From: Sweltsa coloradensis
Taxonomy: Eukaryota > Arthropoda > Insecta > Plecoptera > Chloroperlidae
DNA length: 64,000 nucleotides
Assembly (NCBI GenBank): GCA_024449915.1
Contig: JAMZAV010003233.1
Span: 62,001 to 126,000, forward strand
Reading direction: 5' to 3'
Position 1 is the first letter of the stretch; every line of letters begins with the position of its first letter. The notes under the pieces were generated by a model. It was given only the letters and a program-made list of their open reading frames with translations, was not told the DNA's origin and made no database searches. Both the position numbers and the translations under genes were made by a program. This document shows positions 24,252 through 35,339 of the stretch, piece after piece.

Positions 24252-24479
24252 GAGGAACTTTTAAACAATCTGTTTATTAAACAAAGATGGGCTCTGCTAC
24301 GATGGCACCGAATGAGCCAAAAAGTTCAGGGATCTGCCCTGGGAGAAGCCATTAGGCTTCACATTGGTGGGTGCACAAGGGCATTTGTGAAGTTTGTAAA
24401 GGATAGCCACAAAGTAGGAAAAACGGCTAGATGCAAAAAGCTATTGCCTGAGCAACTGGCTAATGTTATGAAAAAGTAG
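24252..24479 (+). CDS. Short open block, unrecognised protein C-terminus
   Basis: Seventy-five codons run open from an AG at 24,250-24,251 to a TAG at 24,477. The frame reads LFIKQRWALLRWHRMSQKV, then EAIRLHIGG and KLLPEQLANVMKK. There is no upstream ATG in frame, so it would be a terminal exon or a TE fragment. It is basic and helical. Family unknown. Confidence 0.3.
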   Translation, partial: EELLNNLFIKQRWALLRWHRMSQKVQGSALGEAIRLHIGGCTRAFVKFVKDSHKVGKTARCKKLLPEQLANVMKK

Positions 24480-24813
24480 GCATCTGCGCCACGTTTGTTC
24501 TTTTTAAATATTCTAAATTTAAAATTAGTAGGCCCTACTTCAATTCTTATCAATGGATTACCACATAATACAGTACTAGGCCTTTAACTTGCCTAGTCTT
24601 AACTGTGTCACTTTGAAAGAATGCAAGTAACTGTCAATACTGGTAGGCCCTGCTTGTCCAAGAGTTGTTGGCGGTCTATTGCCTCTTTAGCCTCTTTATA
24701 GTATCAAGTAGCTCATTCAATACTGGATTGGTTTGGACGTTCGTTTCTTTACTTTGTACTTGTATCGCAACATTTTTAGCTTCTTCCGTGCTTCCCTCCC
24801 TGTTCTTTGGACA

Positions 24814-25621
24814 CTATTGCACTCTGAACAAATGTCGAACCTGATGGTTTGCTCTTGAGAGATTCAGCAAATGATTTACTAAATACCGGGGCAGCAGATT
24901 AGATTCTTGGTACCTTTTCCTTGCTTCCTGAATGGACACATTTTCTTGAGCTCTAAGCTCTTGGATGCCTCTCTCCTCTACATATTTTGGACATTTGACC
25001 GATGACGCAGGGTGTGGGCCTGCACAAGCACAAGGCCTCAAACAGACACTGCTCAGACTCATGGGCTTCCCGGGAGCATACTGCACCGAGTTGTTGGGAT
25101 TTGCAGAATTTTTGAGAATGTCCAAACCTCTGGCAGAGGAAACAGCGCAAAGGTTCCGGAATGTAGGGTCACACGTTCGCTTTATGGTACCCGACAGAGA
25201 TGAACTTAGGAGGAACGGGGTTGTTAAAAGTAAGAATAAATATTGGTGTTGGTTTTGCCTTATCATTTTCTTCATCGGATGTAGTACGTTTACTTTGGAC
25301 GGGGTATACGTCAGTGACGCCTTGTGAAGAGAGTTCGGCTTTGATCTCATCAGTCTTGCAGTATATGGCAGTATATGGCGGTATATGGCGGGATGGCGGT
25401 GAGTTGTAGGAGTGTGGAATTTGATTTTGGAATGTTGAAATATAATGTATTTTGAGTTCTACATGGTGTTGTGAAATAGTTTTGTGACCAAGGGGTGAAG
25501 ATTGGTGTATTAAAGTTGGACTATCGTTGTCTGCAATTTCTATGAACAGGTGAGATGGATAATGGTGATTTAAAAAAGTATTTTGAGGAATTTTAGATGA
25601 CAAACAAAACATGTGTAACAA
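24814..25621 (-). pseudogene. Non-LTR (Jockey-type) ORF1 gag remnant
   Basis: Two overlapping minus frames make up a gag-like protein. The N-terminal part (25,169-25,621) ends with PTPIFILTFNNPVPPKF and VGYHKANV. After a frame change the next frame has a CCHC zinc knuckle, CFLCQRFGHSQKFC (about 25,100-25,145), and further Cys/His residues. A third frame carries ENVSIQEARKRYQE and the C-terminal tail. The order (the Tyr-hydrophobic gag core, two to three knuckles, then an Ala-Arg-Lys tail) is typical of Jockey-clade ORF1. No ORF2 follows. At least one frameshift means it is dead. Confidence 0.65.
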
Positions 25622-25649
25622 ATGAATTTGTCAAGGCTCCAAGAATTCT

Positions 25650-26790
25650 TTGAAAAGGACAGGTCTTCTTGTTCAAATTGTTAAGCAGTGGATTAGGCCT
25701 ATCTCGTTTTATGTGTTTCTGCGTATGAAGATGGCGGAAGATGTAGTGTCAGTTATAAACGACGGTAGTATTAATAATGCTAAGTTAAAAAGAAATATGA
25801 GTAAAAAGGTGTTAGTAAAGGAGCTAGAAATTCTAGGCTTAAATAAAGAGGGTAACAAAGAGGTGCTGATCAAAAGGCTTACACTCGCTGTTCAGAAAAC
25901 TGGTGACGTCGGCGAGCTAGGCCTAGGCCCAAACCCAGAGCTTCGATACATGTGCAAATGCAAAGAATTAAGGATCGAAGTAGAACTAACAAAGAATTTA
26001 GTAGAAGAAAAGGAAAAGGTTTAATACCGAAATGACAAAACGATTAAATATCCAAGCAGAGATGACAATATTACTTCAAACATAATACATGGTAAAAGTG
26101 AGGCTAAGGTAGTCCCGCAAATAGATGCGATGCATGATGGCAAATCGATATGTCGCAAAGATGCTAGCATGCGAGTGGATACTTCGACTGATCGACACGG
26201 CAAGATACGTAGATTGGAACAAGGAGGCGGATGTGGCGAATCAAAAGAGAACAAGAACTCAACCTATAGCGCGATCGTGAATCGAGGCCAAAATACCAAG
26301 ACGCAAGAGTTGGCTGTAATAGTCAAACCTAAATCACACGCCGCACAAGATAGCAAGAAAACAAGAGAAGAAGTAAAAAAGGCAGTAAACCCTAGTGAAA
26401 TGGGAATAGGAGTGACTAAAGTTAAAGAAATCAGAGATGGGGGAGTGGTGATAGTCTGTGACAGCAGAGAAGGCCTACAGGCTCTTCAAAAAGGGAGACA
26501 ACTGTAAAGCTTGGGAACGACTACGACATAAAAAAAACCAAATATAAAAAATACGGTTAAGATAATGGCTATTGGGGTTAGCAAAGAGGATGAACTAAGT
26601 GAAAATGAAAAACTGGGTAAAGGAAATATGCAAACAAAATGGACTCAACACCATAAGTAAAAACCGAGAAAAAATTCTGCATGAAAATTGTACATATCAA
26701 GAAAAACTACAACAAAAGAACATTAAATATAATATTTGAAGTGGACAAGGAAACTAAAGAAGACGTGAGTGTAAAGTAAAGTAAAGTAAA
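25650..26790 (+). pseudogene. R1/Jockey-superfamily ORF1 remnant with SAP-like N-terminus
   Basis: The likely start is one of the ATGs at about 25,725-25,732. The first part (SKKVLVKELEILGLNKEGNK, then LIKRLTL) looks like a SAP-type DNA-binding helix pair. A single TAA at 26,022-26,024 interrupts it, after which the same frame continues to 26,507. That part has KKTREEVKKAVNPSEMGIGV and VKEIRDGGVVIVCDSREGL, which match the gag core of R1/Jockey-superfamily ORF1. Beyond 26,507, shifted frames still carry related pieces (KIVHIKKNYNKRTLNIIFEV). No zinc knuckles or ORF2 are present. It is divergent from, and opposite to, the neighbouring Jockey-type ORF1. Confidence 0.6.
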
Positions 26791-26806
26791 GTAAAGTAAA
26801 GTAAAG
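26771..26806 (+). repeat. (GTAAA)n microsatellite
   Basis: Seven consecutive GTAAA units follow the broken ORF1 remnant. Confidence 0.9.
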
Positions 26807-26880
26807 ACACAAGTCCAAAACAAACTAAGTATGAAGTTAAGATAAGGTAATTCAAGCTCAAAGTGATAATGCATTGAAAT

Positions 26881-26935
26881 TATTCATGACCCGCGATCGT
26901 TCGACTATCAACGACTTTGGCGTTTTCCTAGTTAT
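26881..26935 (+). repeat. Fragment of the GGAAAACG-ended MITE
   Basis: CAACGACTTTGGCGTTTTCC followed by TA matches the right end of the MITE at 37,305-37,561. Only the end is kept. Confidence 0.6.
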
Positions 26936-26992
26936 ATACTGTAGGCTACAATTATTGAGTATACCAATTTGTCATTTCACATTATAGGCAAA

Positions 26993-27130
26993 ATGGACAA
27001 GCCTGCTGATAAAATATCAGACTCTGAACAATCTTTAATTGAAGAATCTCCACTTAACACTCCCATCAAGAGAAAGCCAGACCTGCAGTTAGAAAGTCCC
27101 CATCGGTGGAAAGACGTGCTTGCCCAACTA
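26993..27130 (+). CDS. Candidate first coding exon, 46 codons
   Basis: An ATG at 26,993 opens a frame reading MDKPADKISDSEQSLIEESP, with TPIKRKPDLQ and a final WKDVLAQL. It ends exactly at a strong splice donor, GTAAGT at 27,131. An acceptor-like CATTATAG lies just upstream. The peptide is acidic with a basic patch. No downstream exon is found before the hAT insertion 250 bp away, so this is a severed gene start or a captured exon. Protein unknown. Confidence 0.45.
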
Positions 27131-27368
27131 GTAAGTCACGACTAAGAATTATTACAATTTGCTTTGGTACGTCATACATTATTGCACAATAGGCCTATAG
27201 TTGTAAATTGGGATAAAGTAAGATACAAGTCACTTTCTGTTGTGTAGGCCTATACATGTTGTAATTATAATGTATGTAGGCTACAATTGAGTATACCAAT
27301 GTGTCATTTCACATTATAGGCCAAATAAACAAGTCTGCTGATAAATTATCAGACTCTGAACAATCTTT

Positions 27369-27376
27369 AATTGAAG
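27369..27376 (+). repeat. Left target-site duplication AATTGAAG of the hAT element
   Basis: The eight bases directly before the hAT left end recur at 44,051-44,058. The uninterrupted sequence in the first duplicate (27,035-27,060) contains AATTGAAG only once, which confirms the insertion site. Confidence 0.9.
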
Positions 27377-27608
27377 CAGGGACGACGCTAGGGGGGTGGG
27401 GCCAGGGGGGCCATGGCCCCCCCAGAATTTACGCGGCCCCCCTAGTGGCCCCCCCAAGTCAATCTCAGTATAAAGATCCCAATTTATTTTGGAACAGTGT
27501 AAATTTTATGTAATTAAGTATTAACTATTAACACAATGATTTTTGTTAAAAAAATTAGCCTTAGGTCGATCTTCATCCCTATCGGGTGGAGTTATGCACT
27601 ATGTTCGA

Positions 27609-27611
27609 TAC

Positions 27612-27668
<57 letters not shown>
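27609..27668 (+). repeat. (CT)n microsatellite
   Basis: About 25-30 CT units run to TTTCTCTCTCC. Ser/Leu-repeat reading frames across it are artefacts. Confidence 0.95.
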
Positions 27669-27669
<1 letters not shown>

Positions 27670-27845
27670 CTCAGCCTCCAAGCCTCTATTCATTGAAGCA
27701 GTCAAGCAGAATAACTATTGTAATATAGTGATGGAATTTGATCACTACCCAGTATGGGAAAGTTGTCCTATCTGCACCAGACGAATAACAATACCAATTA
27801 TCTCTGCAGTGCTGGGCGACGGCCGTGGCTGCTTTTTAATATGTA

Positions 27846-28057
27846 TGTTTGAGTTTAGAAGGCATAATATTATTATGCATTGTGAGGGCTGTGGCCTCAC
27901 ATCATGTTTTTGTTATTAGATGTTTTTTATAGTAGTCACTAGCAACGAACGAGTTGAAATGGATGTGAAATGAGTGTACTATGTTTGAAAGTAAAGTAAT
28001 TCAAATAAATAAATAAATATACAGTCCACATTTAAATAAGCCTACCAGTTTTAATCA
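27846..28057 (+). repeat. 5' LTR of the BEL/Pao element
   Basis: It starts TGTTTGAGTTTAGAAGG and ends TTTTAATCA. It matches 33,454-33,664 with roughly a dozen substitutions and small indels in about 212 bp. AATAAATAAATAAATA lies near its 3' end. The exact 5' boundary is uncertain by a few bases and no clean target duplication is visible. Confidence 0.85.
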
Positions 28058-28058
28058 T

Positions 28059-28078
28059 TGGTCCAACCGCGCCAGATT
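28059..28078 (+). other. Probable primer-binding site
   Basis: TGGTCCAACCGCGCCAG begins two bases after the 5' LTR, the expected place and TGG start for a tRNA primer site. The tRNA partner was not determined. Confidence 0.5.
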
Positions 28079-28162
28079 TATCACGAGTTTGCTTTGCTTC
28101 GACAGTGTCAGCAACCAGCAGAAAACAGGTCAGACAAACTATTTGTACTTTAGCCTTTCAAC

Positions 28163-29200
28163 ATGGACACAAAACAAATCAAGCTTTGGGTCAAGCAAAG
28201 GGGAATTTATAAAGCTACCATTTCAAGGATTCAGACTTTTGTCAGTAGTCTCGACATATCGCTGGATGTCAATAAGATACGCATTAGACTTGAACAGTTA
28301 CTGGAAACCTGGACAAGGTTTGATGAGGTCCAAACCAATCTAGAGTTGCACGATGAAACATAGGACCATGAAGGAGAGAGGATCACCGTTGAAACTCTGG
28401 TTCATGACCTAAGAGCAACTATGTCAGGCTTGTTAGAACCTAGACAACACTTAGTTGACCTAGACGCCTCAATGATACAATTGGCGCATCTCGCAGGCCT
28501 AGTAAGACTAAGTTAAACCTACCGTCTATAAAGTTGCCTAGTTTTGACGGCTCTTATACAAAGTGGCTGACGTTTAGTGACAGCTTCAGAGCTATGGTTC
28601 ACGACAACAACGATGTGGCCATTTATAGAAAAGTTACTACTATCTGATATCTGTTCTAACAGGACAAGCATTAGAATTGATTCAAAATTTACCTCTGACT
28701 GAGAATAACTACACTGTGGCTTGGAAATTATTGGAAAATCGGTATCAAAATAAAAGGCTGATAGCATCTCAACATCTTAAGGAGTTGATTGATATTAAAT
28801 CAGTACAAAAAGAATCTGCAACTGAATTGTTACAATTATCAACACAGTGTCTAGTAATCTAAATGCACTTAAGGCCCTTAGTATTAAAACACCTTTGGAA
28901 GAAGTCATATTGTTACATCTATCACCAGACGTTTAGATAGTAATACACGCAAAGAATGGGAACTCACTCTCAATGATCAAGCATTCCCATCACTTGATAG
29001 TTTCATCGCTTTTCTTGAACACAGGAGACAAGCTCTAGAAAACGTTCAACCCTTCAGTAACAGTAATTCTACAGATCGTAAGTTCATTACTGCTGAAGTC
29101 AAGGGAAGATTCAATCCAAGCGATAGAAAGTCTAATGCATACATTTCTAGGCCTACAGACACAACTGTACCTAAATGTCAGAGTTGCAATGAATCACATT
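28163..29200 (+). pseudogene. BEL/Pao gag region (DUF1759-like)
   Basis: The N-terminal part (28,163-28,363) is helical and ends in a TAG that interrupts an otherwise continuing frame. Around 28,530 a new frame gives LPSFDGSYTKWLTFSDSF, the hallmark of the BEL gag domain DUF1759. The helical gag continues at 28,677-28,862 (LPLTENNYTVAWKLLENRY). At least three frame breaks. Confidence 0.75.
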
Positions 29201-29202
29201 CG

Positions 29203-29943
29203 TTGTACAAATGTGATGAGTTCAGGAACTTAAGCCTAGCTCAGAAACAATATTGTGTACAAAACAACAGGTTATGCTTCAACTGTCTTCGCACTGGGCA
29301 CGTTGTCAAGTCATGCCACTCAAAGGGTTGCCGAAAGTGTGGCAAAAAACATCATACTCTGTTACACAATTCTAATCTTGAAAACGTGGGTTCTTCTGAC
29401 ATGGTTCAGAGAATTTCTAATCCTGCACCATTATGTGACAACACAGATAATGGTCACGAGGGAAGTTCAAACCAGTTTCAGAACGCATGCTGTGCATTCA
29501 AGGATATCCAATCACATGTTCTACTATCAACAGCAATAGTCCTCATAAAAGATTGTAATGGCAAGCTTCAAGAGTGTAGAGCTCTTTTAGACAGTGGAAG
29601 TCAATCTAACTTTTGTACTGAAGATTTAGTACAGCGATTAGGATTGAAGAAACATAAGAACCACATTTCAATTCGAGGTATCAACAACGTAGCCTCAGAA
29701 TCAAAGCATTTAGTTGAATGCCAACTGCAATCTAAAGTAGGCAACTTCAATGCTAACTTGTCATGTTTGGTTCTGCAACGCATAACCGGCCAGATGCCAG
29801 CATATGTTGATGAACATGAACAGTGGAATATACCCGACGTCGATTTAGCTGACCCAACATTCTTCCAGCCAGGAAGGATTGATCTGTTGATAGGGGCAGA
29901 ACTCTTTTTCCATCTTCTAAGGCCTGGACGAAGTCAAGATTAG
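29203..29943 (+). pseudogene. BEL/Pao zinc knuckles and aspartic protease
   Basis: A 246-codon frame carries the nucleocapsid-like zinc knuckles (CFNCLRTGHVVKSC, then CRKCGKKHHTLLH). The retroviral-type aspartic protease (DUF1758/A16) follows, with the catalytic ALLDSGSQSNF motif near residue 127 and the C-terminal LLIGAELF motif near residue 228. It stops at a TAG just before the RT-linker region. Confidence 0.85.
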
Positions 29944-31030
29944 AGAAATAATTATCCTATTCTACAGGATACAGAGTTAGGTTGGATACTGGCAGGACGT
30001 TTCCAACAAGTATGTGGCGATGCCTCTACTGCATCTGTTACCGCACACTTCTTGCAAACAGATGACAGTCTAGATCGGCAACTGCAACGTTTCTGGGAAC
30101 TTGAGGAAGTCCACTCAAAGCCAAGAACCGACGAAGAACAAAAATGTGAGCGACATTTCCAAGAAACTGTGACAAGGAATAGTAAAGGGAGATTTGTAGT
30201 AAGGCTTCCATTCCAGGCAGATCATGAGACTCTTGGTAACTCATTCGATCAGGCAAGCTACAGATTTAAACATTTGGAAGGTCGGCTGCACAAACAACCA
30301 GAACTACGATTGGAATACAACAAGTTTCTTGAAGAATACGAAAAGCTAGGCCATATGGTACAAGTGCAGACAGATCAGGTGTACATTCTGACAATGTATA
30401 CTATCTCCCTCATCATGCTGTGTTTAAGGCTTCCAGCACCACAACCAAGACACGAGTTGTTTTTGACGCTTCAGCCAAAAACTACGAACGGTAAATCCTT
30501 AAATGATATCCTGATGGTGGGTCCTACTATTCAACAAGACTTGTGGTCAATCGTGGTACGGTTTTAGAACACATCAATTGCATTTACAGCTGACATTGCT
30601 AAAATGTATCGTCAAGTCAACGTAGATCCACGGACACTCGATATCAAAGAATTCTATGGAGAACATCGCCTGAAGAATCTGTCAAATGTTACGAGCTTAC
30701 AACAGTCACCTACGGCACAGCTTCAGCTCCTTCTTGGCAACACGATGCTTACAACAACTTGCCGAAGAAGAAGCTAGCAGCTATCCTCGCGCTACAGAAG
30801 TGCTAGGACGAGACTTGTTACGTTGATGACTTGCTCAGTGGCTGTGACAATATCCAGGATGCTCTTCAAATTCAAGATGACATGACCATGCTATTAAATA
30901 GTGGAGGATTCCCACTCAGAAAATGGTGTTTCAAACTGTCCAGAGTTACTTGAAGCAATACTACAGAGTACAGAGAAACCCAGTTACCTCTTCAATTTGA
31001 TCGCACAGACAGCGTTTAAAAACACTGGTT
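29944..31030 (+). pseudogene. BEL/Pao reverse transcriptase region
   Basis: A 171-codon frame (30,052-30,567) covers the linker and N-terminal RT (RFWELEEV, then GRFVVRLPF). After a stop, shifted frames show TADIAKMYRQV, the first catalytic-aspartate block. Further on comes YVDDLLSGC, the polymerase YxDD box, at 30,819-30,830. Several frameshifts inside the fingers and palm destroy activity. Confidence 0.8.
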
Positions 31031-31031
31031 A

Positions 31032-31712
31032 TTGTGGAATCCGAAGTCAGATAAGTTTCTCGTACAAAACAAAAGCTCTTCATATTCGCACGATCAAGTG
31101 TCTGCCACGAATGTTACAAAACGGAAGATTTCATCAATCATTGCGTCGATATTTGATCCATTAGGTCTCGTCAGCCCAATAGTGATTTTACATAAGATAT
31201 TTATACAGAAGTTATGGCTTCATAAACTAGACTGGGATGATCGACTACCACAAGAGTTATTGATGGAATGGAACAAGCTTCACCAACAACTTCCTTTTGT
31301 CAACAACATTGAAATTGACCGATTAGTTCTATGCAAAGCACCAATCATAGACATACAGATTCATGGTTTCTCAGATGCATCAGAACGAGCGTATGGATCG
31401 TGTTTATATCTCAGGTCAGTCAATGTTCAAAATGAAGTTAGTATTCATCTACTGTGCTCAAAATCAAAAGTAGCACCTGTAAAAAAGGTAACTCTGCCCC
31501 GTTTAGAACTTTGTGGCGCATTGTTACTAGCGCAACTGGTACAAAAAACACTACCAATCTTGAACCTTAAGATTGAAGCATACATCTTTGGACGGATTCA
31601 ACCATTGTTCTATCATGGTTATCCTCGTCTTCAAATCGATGGGAAACATTTGTTGCGAACAGAGTATCCAAAATTCAAGAATACACTAATGTTAAGGATT
31701 GGAAACATGTAA
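31032..31712 (+). pseudogene. BEL/Pao connection and RNase H start
   Basis: A 226-codon frame contains IASIFDPLGLVSPIVI (the Pao/A17 connection), IHGFSDASERAYGSC (the first RNase H aspartate) and VTLPRLELCGALLLAQL. After about 31,600 a break loses most of the RNase H C-terminus. Confidence 0.8.
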
Positions 31713-33420
31713 TTTCCAAAACACAATCCAGCAGATCTTATTTCAAGAGGAACTGATCCTAAAACACTTAAACAACTTGATATATGGTGGCACGGACCTG
31801 ACTGGCTACAGCAACCTACTCTATCGTGGCCCTCATCCGTCCCCATCATTGAACAGTGACAATTCCATATCCGAAAAACGTAGAATTGTCAAACACCATG
31901 TTAGTTACTAATACTGTAACAACCGAGATTATTTCCAAATACTCGTCACTCTCGAAACTGACACACGTAGTTGCGTATTGTTTGCGATTCAACTTCAATT
32001 GTAAGAATTCGATGTCAAGAAAGTCAGGTGTGCTATCTGCTGAGGAGCTGCAATCTGCTCTCAAAATTTGCATTAAATGTGTGCAAAAAAGAAGTTTACC
32101 TTCGTGAAATTCAAGAGCTTCAAGACACGGTCAAGTTTCAAAGAAAAGCTTACTGTTAAATCTTCATCCATTTTTAGACGATGAAAAGTTCCTGCGAGTC
32201 GGTGGGAGATTAAATAATTCAGAACTTCCATACGATAACAAGCATCCACTTATTCTTCCACCAAATCATGATCTTACTAAATTGATTATCAATTCTGAAC
32301 ATCTCAAGCTACTTCATGCTGGTCCGCAATTGTTAACTGCATCATTGCGCCAGCAATATTGGATCCCCAGAGCAAAACAAGTAATCAAGAATTGCATTCA
32401 CAAATGTTTACCTTGTTTCAAACTGAAGGTATCAACATCAAAACAATTGATGGGTCAATTACCTAAAGCCCGTGTTCAACCATCTCGTCCTTTTGGAACA
32501 CAGGAGTAGATTATGCTGGTCCCTTTTCAATAAAGACTGGATCAGCACGCAGCAAAACTACAATCAAATGCTATGTTGCAATATTTGTATGCTTTGCAGT
32601 AAAAGCTGTACACTTGGAACTAGTGAGTAATTTAACGACTGAAGCCTTTATAGCAGCGTTAAGAAGGTTTACAGCCAGAAGAGGCAAGTGTCTACACATT
32701 TACAGTGACAATGCTACGACTTTGTGGGCTCAAACCGTAAGCTTCAAAGTTGCGTAGGCTGTTCCTTACCGAATCGTTCTGCGATCAGATCAAGGAATAT
32801 GCTGCTAAAGAACAATTTACATGGCACTTCATTCCGCCCAGTGCACCACACTTTGGTGGTCTCTGGGAAGCTGCAGTGAAGTCCATGAAAATTTCATTTG
32901 AAAACGTGTGGTAGGGACGGCTACACTGACGTTTGAAGAATTAGCTACTCTACTTTCTCAAATTGAAGCATGTATGAATTCCCGTCCTCTTACCGTTTTG
33001 TCAAACGATCCTAATGATCCAACGTTTTTAAGTCCAGTCATTTTCTCATAGGCGCTCCATTAATAAGCCTACCTGAGCCAGACTTGCTTAACACGTCGAC
33101 AATCAACCAGTTATCACGTTGGCAACGAGTCCAACATATGCACCAGCAGTTGTGGAAAATGTGGTCAAGGGACTACCTCAACGGACTCCAGCAACGGCAG
33201 AAATGGTCTACTTCCCAAAAAACTACAACCGGGAATGGTGTGGCCTTGTTCGAGATGATCGTCTGCCTCCTCTCCAATGGAAACTGGGGTCGTAGAAAGC
33301 ATCTGCCCAGGGAGTGATGGGCTAGTTCGAGTTGTCAAACATACGATTAGGTCGCAACGTGATGAAGAGACCATTCGTCATTTAATTCCTCTCCCTACTC
33401 AATGTCTTATGTAATACTTC
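31713..33420 (+). pseudogene. BEL/Pao integrase region and C-terminal domain
   Basis: Broken frames show the integrase H2C2 zinc-binding part (32,282-32,509: HLKLLHAG, then CIHKCLPCFKLK), and catalytic-core pieces around 32,510-32,900 (VDYAGPF, HIYSDNA, and PPSAPHFGGLWEAAVKSMK). A DUF5641-like tail follows at 33,084-33,380 (LSRWQRVQHMHQQLW). Stops and frameshifts are frequent. Confidence 0.75.
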
Positions 33421-33453
33421 TTTGTATTTGATCTCCAATCAACGGGGGGAGTA

Positions 33454-33664
33454 TGTTTGAGTTTAGAAGGATAATACTATTATGCATTGTGAGGGCTGTG
33501 GCCTCACATCATTTTTTTGTTATTAGATGTTTTTTTAGTGGGCCCACTAGCAACGAACGAGTTGAAATGATGTGAAATGAGTGTACTATGTTTAAAAGTA
33601 AAGAAAATTCAAATAAATAAATAAATATACAGTCCACATTTAAATAATCCTACCAGTTTTAACA
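33454..33664 (+). repeat. 3' LTR of the BEL/Pao element
   Basis: It matches 27,846-28,057, starting TGTTTGAGTTTAGAAGG and ending TTTTAACA. Differences include a changed TAGTGGGCCCACTAGC segment and single-base indels. Confidence 0.85.
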
Positions 33665-33899
33665 ATGGTGTTGGCTAGGTCTGCTTTAAATTTAAAGTCC
33701 CCCACTGAAAATCACTTGTTTGACCGAGTGGGTAGACTCGATATACAAAACTTTTTATGGGCACTGATAAGTGATAACTCCACAGTTGAGTGTCCTAAAA
33801 CAACACTATCTTCTTACATACATACATACTTACATACTCTATGCTTTCCCAACCTGTCAACCCGTCTCCAATCTAAACTATCTACATACTGTTAATATT

Positions 33900-34095
33900 T
33901 AATTAAATTCAGAAGTTAAAAAATCCATCCCGATCCATTCAGATCTATAATGCAACTACAATTCAGAAGTTAAATAGTTACCGTTCGGTGGTCTAGTGGC
34001 CTAAGGCGCCTACCTGGAATTTTGGAGACTCGGGTTCGAGACCCGATCGGGATGGATTTTTTAACTACTGAATTGTATTTAAATATTAACAAATT
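33900..34095 (+). mobile_element. tRNA-derived SINE copy with inverted flank
   Basis: A tRNA-like head at about 33,980-34,055 has an A-box (TGGTCTAGTGGCC) and a B-box (GGTTCGAGACC), with a perfect 5-bp T-stem (TCGGG/CCCGA). The tail GGATTTTTTAACTACTGAAT and TGTATTTAAA matches the tail of the copy at 37,564. A reverse-complement segment of the head-tail junction (TTAAAAAATCCATCCCGATC) lies at 33,917-33,936, making a small palindrome. Confidence 0.65.
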
Positions 34096-35339
34096 CCACC
34101 TGTGGGGGTGTTCCTGACAAACCCAAAATCAGAAACCTACAAAATTTATTTATTTATTCATTTATTTATTTTTTTACTTGATTGTAAAAACAAATACATA
34201 ACACAACTAGGTAATCTCATTTTAATTTATATGGTGGTGCCGGTGAATCAACGCACAATGAAAACAGTCACCACTGTTGGGAGCGCATCTGAAGGTCACT
34301 CTCAAACGATCTTTACCGCACTCAACCACCATAATTCACCGAGGAATAATTTTTGGATGAAGAGTATGTAGTAGTACGTAAATAATCAAGTCAAGAAACA
34401 TAAATACAACAATGTTTTGTTTATTTTATTGTCAACGTTTATTACAGGTTTTCATTGAAAACAACATTTTTGATTCCTTGCAAAAGAACAATGCTTAAAC
34501 GTTTTATACAGATAAACAATTAAACTTATATTTAACAAGAGTGTGCAACTAAAGTGAGACTCATCACAAGATATTTTTTTACAAATTTAAATAAGCTGCT
34601 AAAAAAAATCCGATGGTGAAGTCCGAAGAAGCCTTCTGAAGCGTAGCATAAAAGAAAATAAGGAAGTTGTTGTCAAGGTATTTTTAAATAGGAATTTTAT
34701 ACGGTGTATCGGGTACCCAATACTGTTGGAATTCCACCGTACCCAAATCACATTTTAATTATCTAAAGAAAAGTTATAATTTAGTGCCCACAAGATTTTC
34801 TTCATTGTGATAATTTGCCCAAAGGCCTTCGACAGAATTTCCTTGCAAAAATTCCCTTCTTTTTTGAATACTCTATAAAACAATTATACAAAATGTGGGA
34901 ATACTAGGCCAATTGATATGCATGGCAGGCAATGTATGCTTGGGCACGAGTGTGTTATTACTTTTTTAGCAATACTTTTCCGATCAAAATATATTAAAGT
35001 AGGCCTACTCTTGCTTAGTGTTTTTTCCAGGAATGATCAAGAAATAGTACGAGTTTTCAAAGTACCTATATATAATTAAAATTATTGTACAAACAAAATT
35101 AATTATTTGTAGTTACAATAATTGATGAAAGGTGATTTGAATTTAATTCCAAATTGTGATGACAATTAAGGTATATATGAACTGACTTATCCTCAAAAGC
35201 ACAAACAATCACAAACCCCCATTCAAGCTCAGAAAAGTGCACTGCCTGCCAATAATATATTCAAACTTAATCAAACAAACCTATGCTCAACCTTTCAGTT
35301 AATGTAATATAGTAGGACATTTCAAAATGTTGTCAAGAA
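34096..35339. other. AT-rich hAT interior, no gene recognised
   Basis: Contains (TTTA)n-like runs near 34,150 and no domain. The 89-codon frame at 34,102-34,371 has no recognisable motif. Confidence 0.5.

Larger units (their letters stand above)
26941..27376 (+). repeat. Tandem segmental duplication, period about 330 bp
   Basis: The sequence GTAGGCTACAATT, GAGTATACCAAT, GTCATTTCACATTATAGG and then CAGACTCTGAACAATC occurs at 26,941-27,045 and again at 27,276-27,376. The second copy continues at 44,051 after the hAT element. The first copy keeps an ATG-started exon; in the second the ATG is changed. Confidence 0.8.
27846..33664 (+). mobile_element. BEL/Pao LTR retrotransposon, 5.8 kb, inactive
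   Basis: Two LTRs of about 212 bp bound gag, protease, RT, RNase H and integrase in BEL/Pao order. The primer site is at 28,059 and a purine-rich tract (AACGGGGGGAG) lies directly before the 3' LTR. Many stops and frameshifts break the polyprotein, and LTR divergence of about 5-6 per cent shows it is not recent. It lies inside the hAT element and so is younger than that insertion. Confidence 0.9.

Noticed and set aside
27536..27919. A 127-codon frame across the (CT)n run
   Set aside because: It is carried by the microsatellite (Ser/Leu repeats) and then runs into the BEL/Pao LTR. It is not a gene.
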